DNA of 64,000 nt from Solea solea (GCF_958295425.1 NC_081142.1:22464530-22528529); one strand, 5' to 3'; positions 33,576 to 45,794 are shown, numbered from the stretch's first letter. Numbers and translations are program-made. Notes: generated by a model from the letters alone, not told the origin.

Positions 33576-34869
33576 GGGCAAATACACTGCAACGACCCAA
33601 AACACATGCAGGAGGAAAAACAAGCTGCAGATTCACAAACACAAACAAAAACCAAAACACACGCAGAAGCAAAAACACCCACATATTCAATAACGTAAAT
33701 CCCTTTGTAATTCAGGTGTTAAAATTCAGTGTCAGGTTGTAGTTTGACTACAGAGAAACGGTGTCGGATAGCTTGACCACAGTCGGATAACCTCTCAATA
33801 AAGGTCTTCTTCATTTCACTCCAAAAAAACACCATCACCTTGATATGCACTACTGTAGACATGTCATTTATTAATTAACTTAATTGTGGATTATAAAATA
33901 TATATTCCGTGTGCAAAGTCATTGAAATTACACTTAGCCAGTATTGGTCGACTCTAAAGTGACATACAATCACACAACATCCACGTCCAGTTTGACAGGA
34001 GTGTGACGTGATGATTAGAAGTGTGTTTCTGTGTGTTCTTTTGCTGTGTTGACGCTCAGTATCTCAGATGAGCAGTCAAACATCTTGCAGCTGCACAGTT
34101 TTTCCATTACCCAACACCTTTTACTCACTCGCCAAGGAACAAGACACCGTTCTCTGTCGTAGCTCAAAACATGGCTGTAATTCAATAATGTACTATAATT
34201 GAATTGTAACCTGCCTACGTACTTTCCAGTTACATCTGTGACACAAAGTCACATTCTGGCCTCTTTCTTGTTTTTTTAATTTATATTTTACGGCATTATA
34301 CAGTTTAGTCTAAACTGTGTCACACATCTCTTTTTCTGTTGCCGTGAAGGTGTTTTGTATTTGAAGGTAACCACAACAACCAAATTAATGATTCATATGA
34401 CCATGACTCTTTGTCTCTGTGGACATTTGACCTGTCACACAGGTTAGAATTATGATATTGATGAGTGCGTCATTCACCTGACATGGTCCAGTCCTCCGCT
34501 CATGACTGCTCTGAATCGTTATTAACGTTATTAGAGCTAACGAAGTATGAAATATTTTTTTGGGTTATAGAGTCTCTGTCCTCAACCACTCTTACCACAT
34601 GAGGACAGACAAACAACTACATTTCCAATTCTGATAGACTCCACTATTACTGACACACATTTTATTGCATTTAAAGGCCTTTTCTGTGGCCTGGGCCACA
34701 CCGGACATTAGATAAACGTCAAAAAAAGCCTTTAAGAAAACTTCCTCAGGTGGTTCTGGTGGTAATACTTTTCTACTGTTTATACCAGGGTATGTGATTG
34801 GAGTGGAGATGAGGAATTTTGTGTAGAAAATGAAATAAATTACAAAAAATAAATGAGAAATGTCATTTG
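33576..34869. other. Non-coding, no recognised feature
   Basis: AT-rich DNA; no repeat landmark or exon recognised. Confidence 0.45.
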
Positions 34870-35590
34870 TGTGAAATCCGTGAAATCGCCCAAAAAAGGG
34901 CCGTTAAAATGGCAGCCTTCCTGTAGGACTTACAGCAAAGTCTTCCTTGACTTTTTGGACTGTCCTGACATGATAAACATGTGTACCAACGTTTGTTCAT
35001 GTACGTGAAAAATCACCTTCACGCATTAATTTCCACCAGGATTGATGCGGTCACAGAAATTGGGGAGTTTTGGGGTATGGGAAGGCCCTCAAAAACATGA
35101 TTCATTTCCCCACACAAGTCGGGCAGTGCAGCAGTTCCCTGAACTCACTTTTTTTGAGTTGAGGCCATGGTTACGGTCAACTTTTTAGTAGACGTCAGTA
35201 GACGTGTTCAGGGTCGGTCTCTTGTGTCACCTATGAAGTTTCAAGGCGATTGGTCAATGTATTGCGAATTTTTAGGGCACTTCCTGTTTCGTGGCCAGTG
35301 CTCAAAATTCGCCAAACTTCCGATGGTTACCGTGGCCACACCCTTTTGAAAAACCTTTCGATAACGCTTTGTCTTATTTTTTATGTCCGTATGATAAATG
35401 CGAGTTTGTTAATTTACTTTTTTGTTCGTCTTGGGCTATAACATCTTCCCACCAAGTTTTGTGAAATAATCTTGGCGTGCTCCATCCACGTTTCACATTA
35501 GGGGGCGCTATAGAGCCCTTGAGCAAAACGCAGTTACAGCCCCTGCCATTCGTGGCTTGGGCCCTAATGTGCTTGGACCCTAATAATTAG
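34870..35590 (+). repeat. 'ggcgctatagagccc' dispersed repeat, long copy
   Basis: It runs from 'gaaatcgcccaaaaaagggc' through 'tgaagtttcaaggcgattgg', 'gggggcgctatagagccctt' and 'gagcaaaacgc' to 'gcccctgccattcgtggctt', ending 'ggaccctaataatta'. It is a well-preserved teleost repeat of about 0.7 kb with no coding capacity. Confidence 0.75.
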
Positions 35591-35930
35591 AGTCACCTTA
35601 TCACTCCCTCCACCTTAATCTAATTTCACTATATCAGTGTGTGAAGTATATGAGAGGAAGAGGAGGATGATGAGAGAATAAATCTGCCTCCTGTGACTTT
35701 GCTCCACTGCATTTTAATGTTGGTGATAATATTTTCTCAGGTGGTTCTTGGTATAAAAAGTTTGAATAACCACTATGATGTGCTATACAATCTTATAGTT
35801 ATATAGATAACCCTGTATCTCATTGGTGTTTACCCTTTAGTTTCTTATTTCATTTGAGTTGTGAAATATCAAACTAAAAGTATGGTCATATTAACTGCTG
35901 TACGTCGTCTTAACTGAAATAGAAATGTGT
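35591..35930. other. Non-coding, no recognised feature
   Basis: No exon or repeat recognised. Confidence 0.4.
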
Positions 35931-35934
35931 CATA

Positions 35935-36245
35935 CAAAAATAAAGGTGTGTGTGTTCTTGTATTTGCTTCCTCTTGATTACCTTTAGTGTCATAAACACT
36001 GACCTTGTCAGGACCAGTAAGTCCTCATGGAGACAAAAAAAAAACCCTGGACCTCATGAGGCACAACCTAATTTTCGTGAAACCGGATAAGTTTGGGTCT
36101 AAGTTTTGAATTGTGCTTAGTTTAAGGTTAGAGTTAGACGTTAACTGGTTAAGGTTAAGGTCAGGGACGAGGCTTTGTTCAGTCTGTACAGTGTCCTCAG
36201 AAGAATAGCTGTGTGAACCTGTGTGTGTGTGTGTGTGAGTGGACT
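35935..36245 (+). repeat. Family A repeat, most complete copy
   Basis: All family A landmarks are present in order: 'ttcttgtatttgcttcctct', 'cataaacactgaccttgtca', 'ggaccagtaagtcctcatgg', 'atgaggcacaacctaatttt', 'gggctaagttttgaattgtg'-like sequence, 'tagctgtgtgaacctg', then (TG)n. It defines a unit near 300 bp. Confidence 0.85.
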
Positions 36246-36571
36246 TTGTGAGCTCCTGTTGTGTTTCCTGCTCCTAAATGTCATCTGCAGTGTAGTGTAA
36301 ATATGTATCCAGCACCACACACTGAATCACTGAGTAAACACAGGGAAACAAAGACAGAGGGAGGGAGAGAGGGAGAGATGGAGCAAATAGAGTGACAGAC
36401 AATCCTTTACATGATCTCCTTGAAGGGAATCTGGAAACTGCTGAGAATCCACAGAGAAACACAAGTGGGATCTGTCAGTCAGCCTCCTGCCTAATTTACT
36501 GTCTTATTATCTCCTTTCCAGTGAATTACCCACTGACGTAGATACCAAAACACTTCTCACATAAACAGGTA

Positions 36572-36595
36572 ACACACACACACACACACACACAC
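36572..36595. repeat. (CA)n microsatellite
   Basis: Twelve CA units. Confidence 0.95.
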
Positions 36596-36742
36596 TGAGG
36601 CTATAATAGGAAAACAGTACCATAGGCCAATGGGCTTTTTGCCAAAGTATGGAACAATAAAACAAAATGCCAGCATAAATTTTTATCTCATATCTCTCGT
36701 GGATGTCCAAACTTATACAAACTGTTCCCGTTTTCTAAAATA

Positions 36743-37557
36743 AGCTTTTTATTACTCTTTGGTTTTCTCTCTATTCGTTTGATGAGAGTGTTAGTAGATT
36801 CCTGTCATAGTTTTCGTCAACGAAATGAACGCTGGTAAAAGTTATTGTTACATCCACGAGGAAGCAACTACTGTACCAGCTTCATGATGAACAAACACGC
36901 TTAGATACACACAAGTCACACACCTTATGAGTTATCGCCAGCACTTTATGAGAATAATAAAATGTCGCAGACACCATTGACGACAATCAGTCCGTCTTCA
37001 TTAGCCCTTGTTGAACTGTAACCTCTGATAACTCTCTACATTATCTAACCATTGTGGTTCATTTTTGAGTTGTTGTGGAGGAAAAGATCAACAGAAACAC
37101 TAGGTAGCCTTTATTATTTATTTATGTCTATTTATTTAATGTTCACACCATATTTTTAAAAAATGCCATTTTACCATGACAGTTGACCATTCCTGGGGTC
37201 CCAACTGGGGCCTCGGGTCAGATTTACATGCTCTATACGGAACATTTATAGACTCGATCATCTGCATTTGATTTACTGACCTACGTAAATCAGCATTAAC
37301 CGGAAACTGCACCGTGTGTTTATGTGGATATCTTTACATCCTCAAAATGACAGGTTACATGTATGCGTTGGCTCGTGTGTGTTATTTTATTATTCATAAT
37401 GTAGCTCCATAAAATGTTCTCTGGAATTGAGATTCATTTACTTTTTCAGGAGATAAGACTTGAGAGGCAGCGAGTACAGCGGAGCCAATTAGGTGAAAGT
37501 TCAACAGGTAAGGGGAAGGTCTTTATCTTCAGTGCAGACGTTATTCATGCCAAGCTT
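36743..37557 (+). repeat. Duplicated 815 bp segment, copy 1
   Basis: Almost the whole segment recurs at 39196-40008. This copy has a 12-base deletion after 'gaacgctgg', a 23-base insertion after 'catgatgaa', and small indels near 37044 and 37133. Its exon-like cassette (37450-37507, 58 nt) keeps CAG and GTAAGG boundaries but is no longer a multiple of three. See copy 2. Confidence 0.9.
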
Positions 37558-37728
37558 TTCTTTCCTGTGTTTCCTTTGGGTAAAAATGAATGTTAACTCG
37601 TAAGTCAAGTAATATATTGTAAAATCAAACTATCCGTCCGTTAAAGTTCATGCTGGACCATGAAAATACTGCGATACCATAAAAATAATCGTCCCTGCCC
37701 CAACATCTGCAGCACGTACCTGCACGTG

Positions 37729-37753
37729 CACACACACACACACACACACACAC
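37729..37753. repeat. (CA)n microsatellite
   Basis: Twelve CA units between the two duplicate copies. Confidence 0.95.
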
Positions 37754-38256
37754 TACACTGTGCTGTGTTTGGTTTATGACAATAAAATATGATTATATTG
37801 AACTAGTTTTCCTATGAAAACGACTGATATCCCCACCTTCAATTTGCAAACACAAATTGCCTGAGTATAGGTCCTGTTAAACTTAAGAGGTCCTTTTAGT
37901 ATCCTAACGGCAAAATATGTCAGCTTTATTAATATTTTTTTTCCACTTTCAACAAGTCAGTCTTTTGAAGCGACTTAAGCCTGAAATATACGTATCAAAT
38001 ATTAATTATATTTTTGTGTTTCTAACCTTTTATAACCATCTCGGGAAGCTGACATTTTTGCTGTCAGGGACAAATGTGTTGTTTTTTTATGAGAGACGAC
38101 AATTCAAAATGGCTTGAAAGTAAAAAAAAAAGGATTGAAACAATTCGTCCCTTGGATCTCATAAGGGTTAGACAACTGTGTTGATACGTATCAATATGCA
38201 AATTTAAGTGGTTATATGGAAATCCTGGCCCTTTTTTTTGTCGTTATCGCATAGAC

Positions 38257-38423
38257 CAGAGTCTCAATCCTGGTCCTGAGGACTGCACTGCATATTTTAG
38301 GTGTTTCCTTCCTCCATCACACCTGATTCAAATGAATGGGTCGTTATGAGGCATTTTCAGTGTTTACTGATGAGCTGCTAAAACGTGCAGGTGGGTCCCT
38401 GGAACCAGGATTGAGAAACCCTG
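38257..38423. mobile_element. hAT MITE with 8 bp target duplication
   Basis: The ends are 'cagagtctcaatcctggtcc' and the inverted 'ggaaccaggattgagaaacc' plus 'ctg'. The interior has 'acacctgattcaaatgaatg' plus 'ggtcgttatgaggc'. Flanking 8-mers 'gcatagac' and 'acgtagac' match at six of eight positions, as expected of an old hAT insertion. The element at 45795 is a shortened relative. Confidence 0.8.
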
Positions 38424-38651
38424 ACGTAGACTTACACAGACTTCATCAGCCGAGGGTCACAGAGGTGGATCCATTCCACACGAGCACATCTGTAGCTGTG
38501 CTAAACACTGTCGTCAGCCAGAGAGTGTGATACGAGCCAAGGTTTCATGGATGAAATGATAAGAACTGATGAGCACGCATGGCTACAGAGCCAAGATCCA
38601 TCGCCATGACAACACAACAAGCTCCAACAACACAAAGTGACAGCGTCATAA

Positions 38652-38891
38652 GTTGGAAGGCGAGTGACAAACGCACAAAGAATATGTGAAATAATCAAAG
38701 CTGTTTCTCCCGTGATAGAAAATGAGAATTTTTTTTTCTATCAACCATGGGAAGAAACTGAAGATTTTCCTAAACACAACCAAGATGTGGATTTTATAGA
38801 AAAACCAATAACATATATGCTTGGCTCCCAATTTGAAGACAGTGAAACTTGGACTTATTATCTTCAGCAGGTCAATTGGGGTTTTAATTAA
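38652..38891 (+). CDS. Unassigned protein-like ORF
   Basis: An 80-codon open frame without an early ATG (first Met near codon 57) reads, in part, VSPVIENENFFFYQPWEETE and PITYMLGSQFEDSETWTYYL. It is acidic and unusually rich in aromatic residues, which is unlike the low-complexity frames elsewhere. It ends in TAA, with AT-rich codons. No acceptor precedes it and no family is recognised. It may be a fragment of a degraded gene or mobile element, or chance. Confidence 0.2.
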   Translation, partial: VGRRVTNAQRICEIIKAVSPVIENENFFFYQPWEETEDFPKHNQDVDFIEKPITYMLGSQFEDSETWTYYLQQVNWGFN

Positions 38892-39195
38892 AATTCAAAA
38901 TCATCATCAGTGGTGGTTTGTTTCAGGTTGAACAACAGTTTAAATTTAGCGACAGCTGAGCTGATAAAATAGCATTTGTGTGTGAGCTTTACCAAACCTA
39001 TGCATGGATTTCTGTACGACTTCGTTGTTTTTTCTTCCTTTGATTTTGGCTCGTACGTGTACGTAATGTCATACATGAAATTGCACCATATTCCCTCTTC
39101 TCTTTCCTTCTAACGCCGTCATCTCTGCTGCTTTCCTCGCATTTCCTCCATGTTGACGTGTGGGTCCATAAACGCAACCTACATACCGTGTAAAA

Positions 39196-40008
39196 AGCAT
39201 GTTATTATTCTACCCTCTTTGGTCTTGATTTTATTCGTTTGATGAAAGTGTTAGTAGATTCCCGTCATAGTTTTCATCAACGAAATGAACGCTGGTTACA
39301 GGAAGCGGCAAAAGTTATTGTTACATCCACGAGGAAGCAACTACTGTACCAGCTTCATGATGAAGTCACACACCTTATGAGTTATCGCCAGCACTTTATG
39401 AGAATAATAAAATGTCGCCAACACCATTGACGACAATCAGTCCATCTTTATTAGCCCTTGTTGAACTGTAACCTCTGATAACTCTCTACCATTGTGGTTC
39501 AATTTTGAGTTGTTGTGGAGGAAAAGATCAACAGAAACACTAGGTAGCATTTATTATTTATTTATGTCTATTTATGTTCACACCATATTTTAAAAAAATG
39601 CCATTTTACCATGACAGTTGACCATTCCTGTGGTCCCAACTGGGGCTTTGGGTCAGATTTACATGCTCTATACGGAACATTTATAGACTCGATCATCTGC
39701 ATTTGATTTACTGACCTACGTAAATCAGCATTAACCTGAAAGTGCACCGTGTGTTTATGTGGATATCTTTTCATCCTCAAAATGACAGGTTACATGTATA
39801 CTTTGGCTCGTGTGTGTTATTTTATTATTCATAATGTAGCTCCATAAAATGTTCTCTGGAATTGAAATTCATTTACCGTCTGTCTTTTTCAGGAGATAAG
39901 ACTTGAGAAGAAGAGGCGGCGAATACAGCGGAGCCAAACCCCTTACCTAGTTCAACAGGTAAGGGGAAGGTCTTTATCTTCAGTGCGGACGTTATTCATG
40001 CCGAGCTT
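39196..40008 (+). repeat. Duplicated 813 bp segment, copy 2 with exon-like cassette
   Basis: It matches 36743-37557 over its length with few substitutions, so the duplication is fairly recent. At 39893-39958 a 66 nt cassette is bounded by 'gtctgtctttttcag' and 'gtaaggggaagg'; it encodes EIRLEKKRRRIQRSQTPYLV plus QQ in phase 0. An open frame at 39239-39430 includes NERWLQEAAKVIVTSTRKQL and is broken in copy 1. Either a gene fragment was duplicated or an element carries the cassette. Confidence 0.9.
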
Positions 40009-40490
40009 GAAATGAAACTGCTGGTGAAGGAGGGAGCTGACTGAAAGTTTAATAGTAACTGCAACAGACACCTGCAGTATTTCAGCGAGTGCAATTTTTT
40101 TCCAGGGAATGTAAAAAAAAAAAACACTCCTCTAACCTTTCATCCTCCCTTTAAACGCTGTTCTTCTAAACGTCTGCTCAACCTCACTTGGCCCCTGATG
40201 TTCTTCAGAACATTCCTGAGTGAATATGGACAAATGGTGAGAAGCACGACCCAGTCTCTGAGACTGTAGGGCTCGTTGTTTGTCTGTATCAATCGTAATT
40301 TGAATCTCAATGAATCGATGAGCTATGACAGGTTTCCATCAATATTTCCTAAACCTTGAATTGATGATGTTTGTCAAATGTCTTATTTTGTTCTTAAACC
40401 AAAATTAAACAATTTGAATGAATTATTTTGTTAAATGGAGCAAGAAGCTGAGAAATCAGAGAACCCAGTGACATTTCTTTAAAATGTATT
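40009..40490. other. Non-coding, no recognised feature
   Basis: Nothing recognised. Confidence 0.4.
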
Positions 40491-40496
40491 CAGGGC

Positions 40497-40530
40497 TGGG
40501 GCTGTGCATTGAGTTCAATGCACAGCCCCA
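40497..40530. repeat. Perfect 16 bp hairpin, 2-base loop
   Basis: 'tggggctgtgcattga', 'gt', and the exact complement. It is GC-rich and very stable, and outside any recognised repeat. Confidence 0.9.
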
Positions 40531-40664
40531 TTTATTTGAAAGAAGTCAAGTTAGCATGTCATTATCACCTACAGCTGCTGATTATCACTATAATTATCAC
40601 TTTTGTTATATCAGGTCATTATTTTTAATTGTAGTATTACATAAAGTACACAGACACACACACA

Positions 40665-41300
40665 CGCAAGTGACTTACAAGAAAGGAATAAGCTACATAG
40701 AAGAAGGCTTGGAAAGAACTCCACTAGGAACAGTGGACTAACAGAGGGGGAGAGTGCCGAGGTGGATACAAGTGCAGAAGGAGATGCAGGGGAGGAGTTA
40801 GGGTAAGTGCTAGGACAAGATGCTCTTGGAAGAGCTGGATCTTCAAGAGCTTCTTGAAGACAGACAGGGACGCCCCTGTTCTGGTAGCGCTTGGTAGGTC
40901 ATTCCACCAGCGTGGAACGACACACGAAAAGAGTCTGGATTGTCTTGTGCGGGGTGTTGGCACCGCCAGACGACAATCCTTGGATCAATGGAGTAGTCAA
41001 GGGGTAACATAAGGCTTTTAGGAGGTCATTTAAGTAGGTGGGAGCAGACCCATGAAGCACTTTGTAGGCTAGCATCAGTGATTTGAATTTGATGTGGGCA
41101 GCTAAGGGTAGTCAGTGGAGCTCAATGAACAGAGGGGTGACATGTGGCCTTTTAGGCTGATTGAAGACCAGGTGCGCCGCCGTGTTCTGGACCATCTGTA
41201 GTGGTTTCACAGCACAGGTCGGGAGGCCTGTTAGCAGGGCCTTGCAGTAGTCAAGGTGGGAGATGACCAGATGGAAAAGGCTGTCAACAAGAAACAGCAA
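40665..41300 (-). pseudogene. 5'-truncated LINE: C-terminal end of reverse transcriptase ORF
   Basis: On the minus strand, 41300 to 41112 encodes LVISHLDYCKALLTGLPTCA and continues VKPLQMVQNTAAHLVFNQPK, then 40963 onward gives RQSRLFSCVVPRWWNDLPSA and 'SVFKKLLKIQLF'. These are the post-thumb motifs (DYCNALL.GLP, QNAAARL, W.LP, FK..LK..LF) at the C terminus of L2/CR1-type fish LINE reverse transcriptases. The middle is frame-disrupted, and the polymerase core and endonuclease are missing. The 3' end matches the copy at 15118. Confidence 0.85.
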
Positions 41301-42164
41301 GATTTAGTGATGAACAGGGGATACACACAGTGCAGTCAGTGCTGATGATGTTAGTACCTCATACAACCAGAAAAAAAAAACATGAACCACCCCTTTGAGG
41401 AAATGAAGCAGGGAAAACTACTAGGAGCTGGATAGCTACAATTTTTCTTATATTGTATAGTGCAACGTGACAGAGGCAACATGATGTGTAAAGAACTGGT
41501 CATCTATCGATCTTCTTGCTATCTTGGAAAGAGCCAGAGATAGGGAGCCGATATTAATGCAGATGTTACACGCCATAAGAAAACCGGAAGACTACATGAT
41601 CTGTCAAATCTATCTGTTCTATTTCTATTAAATAAGACTGCATTAAATTACATCCCAGAGTTAAAAACAAAACTTAGAAAAGGTAGAAAACAGACATGGT
41701 GTAAACTCACTGTGTAGCTCAACCACATGCCAAGAGAAGATGTCTGTGGTATTGATGAGAACAGAGCACTGATGGAGCGGAACAAAATAACAAATTACCT
41801 GCCAAGTCTGTCGTGTTACCTCTGCTCACCTCACTTAATTGGCTGCCATTCATCTCAACAGTTCTCAAGCTCTGACGCTTCCTGCTGCAAGACTCACTCA
41901 GTCAGTTCACATCACACACTCGTTCAACTTTGGCAACTGCCATGTTACTACTATTTCATTTGTGGCAACTCTGGCCACATTCTTCTGTCCAAACCCGACC
42001 AAGCCCAGAGAATATTTGACCAAACCTGACCCAAATCTGAAAAGCATCCCGTGCTATTTGTCTGAGCCCGACCTGAACCCAACAACCCCATTAACGACCA
42101 GCAGTTCTTCCTACTTAACTCTTGTTCAACTGTAACCACGGATAACTATTGACATATTCTAGCC
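41301..42164. other. Non-coding, no recognised feature
   Basis: It contains 'ccaaacccgaccaagcccag', 'aaacctgacccaaatctg' and 'gagcccgacctgaaccc', a loose CCCGACC-rich stretch at 41990-42080, perhaps a short decayed tandem repeat. Confidence 0.4.
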
Positions 42165-42250
42165 CAATAGTCCTCAAATTGTGGTACGTGTACCACCAGT
42201 GGTACGCAAGTTTCCTCTGGTGGAAAATCTGAAATACTGTTCTACTGTTG
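42165..42250 (+). mobile_element. MITE end, 'gtggtacgtgtaccac' family
   Basis: 'gtcctcaaattgtggtacgt' then 'gtaccaccagtggtacgcaa' and 'gtttcctctggtgg' is the plus-strand counterpart of 1848-1920. Confidence 0.7.
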
Positions 42251-42417
42251 ACTGGATTGCATAGAAAATGAAGCAAATAACAAATAACTGCCTCCAGCAG
42301 CCAGCGTCAGACCGTCACAGCCTAAGTGTTTGTGTAGCTTTTCGTTCACAGCTAATAGTTGTGGTCAGGACTGTTAAGAACTGATCAGGAAGTCAGTTTG
42401 AGTAACTGTGTCATCAC

Positions 42418-42985
42418 TCAGTGTGTTTACGTGTATGATAAAAGTCCAATTATAGTCGGACTAAGACAATAATTCGGTTTTCTTTATGGCATTTTACAAA
42501 CACATTAATCTGACTAAAATCGAGCTAGACTTAGTCAGACTAACATAACTGGATAATGCCATTCATAGTCCGATTACTGCATGTGTACGTTTAGTCTGAC
42601 TGGAGTCGGACTTGGCAGTCTTTGACCTGGAAGTAGAAGGAGACGATGTATAAGCGGCAGTACTGTTGTTGGAAATCAGCGCTGGCAAGAGCCATGCTCC
42701 ATCTAATTTATATCACGATTAACATGTAGAGCAGGTGCGAAACAAACAGAACGACAGCACCGTCCATCTCACCTTCCACAGTTTGTTTTTCTATGACGTA
42801 AAGGTCAACAGGAAGCTGATTCCATATGCACTAGTTTATAAAGAGAAACAGAGTCAGACGTACATGGTCAATATATCCATTTACTTCTCCGCATGTGTAC
42901 TCGGACTCGGCAAGTTTTCCGATTGCTTGTCTTAGTCAGACTACGGCCTTAGCTCGACTCCTAACTGTGCATGTAAACGCGTGAC
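42418..42985. mobile_element. MITE with 'gtttac' inverted ends and TCAGACTA motifs
   Basis: The left end 'gtgtttacgtgta' pairs with the right end 'tgcatgtaaacgcg'. Variants of AGTCGGACTA/TAGTCAGACTA recur near both ends (42458, 42530, 42595, 42930), a typical subterminal repeat array where a transposase binds. Non-coding. Confidence 0.65.
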
Positions 42986-43196
42986 AATGGTCTTCATTTT
43001 TGAACTAAAACACACCGGCCTTGTTATGAATCTTCAGTTTTTCAGAGCATGAAAACAGCAGTTATATCTGAAGCTGAATGTATTTAACAGAGCAGTGAGG
43101 CTGTAGACTGTAACCTATACCCACATTAGATGTCCTCAAATTGACACATTTCTGCCACATTCAGCACTATCAGAATGTTTTAATCATTTATGATTT

Positions 43197-43217
43197 TCTT
43201 TCTTTCTTTCTTTCTTT
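43197..43217. repeat. (TTTC)n microsatellite
   Basis: Five units. Confidence 0.9.
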
Positions 43218-43366
43218 GACTCTACCTTGTTTTGATTCCTCATTCCTCAGGATTATGTGTATCACACTCATAAACGAACAATCTAATAAAAGCACAAATC
43301 AAAGTAGTAGTCGCCCAGGGCATGATCATGGCTTCAGTGGAGATGGAATGTCACACAGTACAATTC

Positions 43367-43424
43367 AACACACACACGCACACGCACACACACACACACA
43401 CACACATTAGTAATACCTGGTACA

Positions 43425-43456
<32 letters not shown>

Positions 43457-43536
43457 GACTAAACCTTAACCTGGTTCTAATCCTAACCCTAAAACCAGGA
43501 CAGCGGACTACAGGACATGTACACTCTCACATACAC

Positions 43537-43570
<34 letters not shown>

Positions 43571-43572
43571 GT
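43367..43572. repeat. (CA)n, (CA)n and (ACAG)n cluster
   Basis: (CA)n at 43367-43407 and 43431-43456, then (ACAG)n at 43537-43570. The intervening 'ctaaaccttaacctggttct' resembles family A in reverse. Confidence 0.85.
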
Positions 43573-44279
43573 AGATGCCTGTTCAAACACATATCTCTGC
43601 TCAGCAGTAATGTGAAAATAAATGTGGAAGATCAATCTGCCGCACACACCCATGTACGCGGGAAAATGCATTACAACAACATTTTTAAAACAATTATTCC
43701 AGTTTTATCAATTTTATTATGTTATAAAAGCTTGTAGTTTTTGCCCTTTCATGTCATTTATTGTTCTTCTTGCACTAAACCTTCAAAAAACACAAGATCA
43801 TAAACACATTGTCTCTAGTGACAGGTTATGGTAAAAGACAGAAGTGATAAGAAGATATAATCATCACAATGTGATGCAAGTGACTCTGGGAAATTCATAT
43901 AGATTTTTACAAACAAACAAATAACACTACCAGTAATTAATTATAAAAGCAAAACAATCTCTGCAACTTGGAATATGTAGAGGTGAGAAAACCAAATCCC
44001 AGAAAAGTAGAATCATGAGAAGTCAAGAACACAAAACAACAACAACTGGGAAATGTACTTTAACAGTCATTTAAATCGACTTAAATGTTTAGCAGCTAAT
44101 CGCTGGCTAACCTTTACTGTTGGAGTCTATGCACACACGACATCTTAATCCAGATGTTATGTTGTGTTACGTTAATCCCTTAGCTAATGTTTGCAACTTG
44201 CTAAGATTAGTTAATGTATTTAGTTGATGTAAGCAAGCAATAGATTCTAAGTCTGAACACAGTTACACAATATTAAAAA
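43573..44279. other. Non-coding, no recognised feature
   Basis: AT-rich DNA without exon or repeat landmarks. Confidence 0.45.
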
Positions 44280-44470
44280 ATCAACTACTTAAACGCCCAG
44301 TGCGCAATAATGTGCAGATTGTAAGTGAACTACGGTGGCCTTCACAGGCCAGAATTGATGTCATTCTTCTCATGCTTTGTGTTGTTTGTCCATTCAGGCT
44401 ACTGTAGAAACATAGCGGCACAAAATGGTTACCCTTGCGTGCAGTACATATTATAGGCAACAAATATTAT
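44280..44470. mobile_element. TTAA-type MITE relative
   Basis: 'cttaaacgcccagtgcgcaa', 'gaactacggtggccttcaca' and 'caggctactgtagaaacata' plus 'gcggcac' are interior landmarks of the fish MITE whose left end is at 20244; 13805 shares the 'ctacggtggcc' motif. Confidence 0.5.
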
Positions 44471-44556
44471 TTAAAATAACTTTTTTACACGTATACAAAC
44501 CTAGTAGTGGGTAGTATATTTGCAGGTTTGGACAGTCCCAAAAAATATTTTCTTCT

Positions 44557-44645
44557 GCAGGTTCATGCACAGGTTCATGCAAATGTTCATGCACAGGTTC
44601 ATGCACAGGTTCATACACAGGTTCATGCACAGGTTCATGCACAGC
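44557..44645. repeat. 12 bp minisatellite 'ttcatgcacagg'
   Basis: About seven units with single-base variants. It creates Met-Asn-Leu-Cys and His-Glu-Pro-Val repeat frames on the minus strand. Confidence 0.95.
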
Positions 44646-45283
44646 TGGCAGGAGAACTTTATTAGATTTTGACAGTGACATGGAGGTGAGTGAAAATGAG
44701 CCTTCAATCACAAGCTGATGCACAGGAGTTTGCACCCACCTGACCTGTTATGTGACTCGGTTGACATCAGCCGACCTACAAACATGCATTAATCACCAGT
44801 CAAACCCACTAACCCCCCATGATCACGCTCTCATCACAGTTGCCTGTCAGGGTTCGTGTCGGGTCATGGAACGAGAGAAGTTCTGTGGCACTCCAGGTTA
44901 TATTTTGTGACATTCTAAAAACTGTTGTCGTGATGATCTTTCCCTTACTTGTTAAGAAGACATTAAATCAACCTGTGTTCGTGACAGAAAGTGACAGCCT
45001 AAGGTTTGTCTGGCAATGTCTTCGCGGAAAGGATTCTCCAGTCCTCCCCACCTAACCACCCAAACACCTCCAGTGAGAGTTTATCATCCTGATCAGTACA
45101 ATCAGCTTGTTTATTTGCATTTTGTTCATATAATTGAGGAGAAGGAGTTTATGAAATTTACTTACTGAGAGAAAAACAGAGGAGCAAGAAACAGACATGA
45201 CACCCAATTCTGTTTTTTCTCGATATTGTAATGAACAAATGAAGGCGCTCTAAAGTGAACAGTCTCTGCCAGTTTCACTTGCA
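44646..45283. other. Non-coding, no recognised feature
   Basis: No exon or repeat recognised. Confidence 0.4.
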
Positions 45284-45555
45284 GGGTGCTACGGTGTCTC
45301 AGTGGTAGAGCCAGTTGTCTTTCAACTGGACGGTTGTGGGTTCAAATCCGGGCTCTGTCTGTCTATATGTGTCCTTGAGCAAAGACACTTAAGCCCATGT
45401 TGCAGCGTGTGAATGGGTGAAAACTGTAGTGTAAAGCAACTCATCAAGACTAGAAAAACTCTATATAAATACAGACCATAATACCAACTCTTCTTCTTCT
45501 GATTGTATTTGGTAGTAACGAGTAACAAAGAGAGTTAGCGGAAATGTAGTATGTA
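45284..45555 (+). mobile_element. tRNA-derived SINE, copy 2
   Basis: A box 'tgtctcagtggtagagcc', a 'cagttgtctttcaactg' anticodon arm, and B box 'gggttcaaatccg' make this the best tRNA-like head. The body and 3' end match 4505-4765, including the extra 'gtagtaacgagtaacaaag'. A 'gtaaagtatttgtacttc' hAT-like end follows directly. Confidence 0.9.
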
Positions 45556-45794
45556 GTAAAGTATTTGTACTTCGACAATTAACACAGCTGTGCTTTGCTC
45601 TGTCTGAGACGCTGATTGACGCTGATCTGCACCACAGAGAATCATGTTCTGCTTCTGACCTGTGGGTCACAGCTCAGACGCTGCTCAGGTCCAACTCAAC
45701 AAAACCAGCCTCTGTCTCTGACTCTGTTCCCAATAGTCAGTGGAGCGAGAGAGAAGGGCAGTAAACGCAGTAAAGGGCCATGGGTTGTCCTTTG

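Noticed and set aside
44451..44735. Repeat-bearing minus-strand frames (HEPV and MNLC)
   Set aside because: Products of the 12 bp minisatellite.
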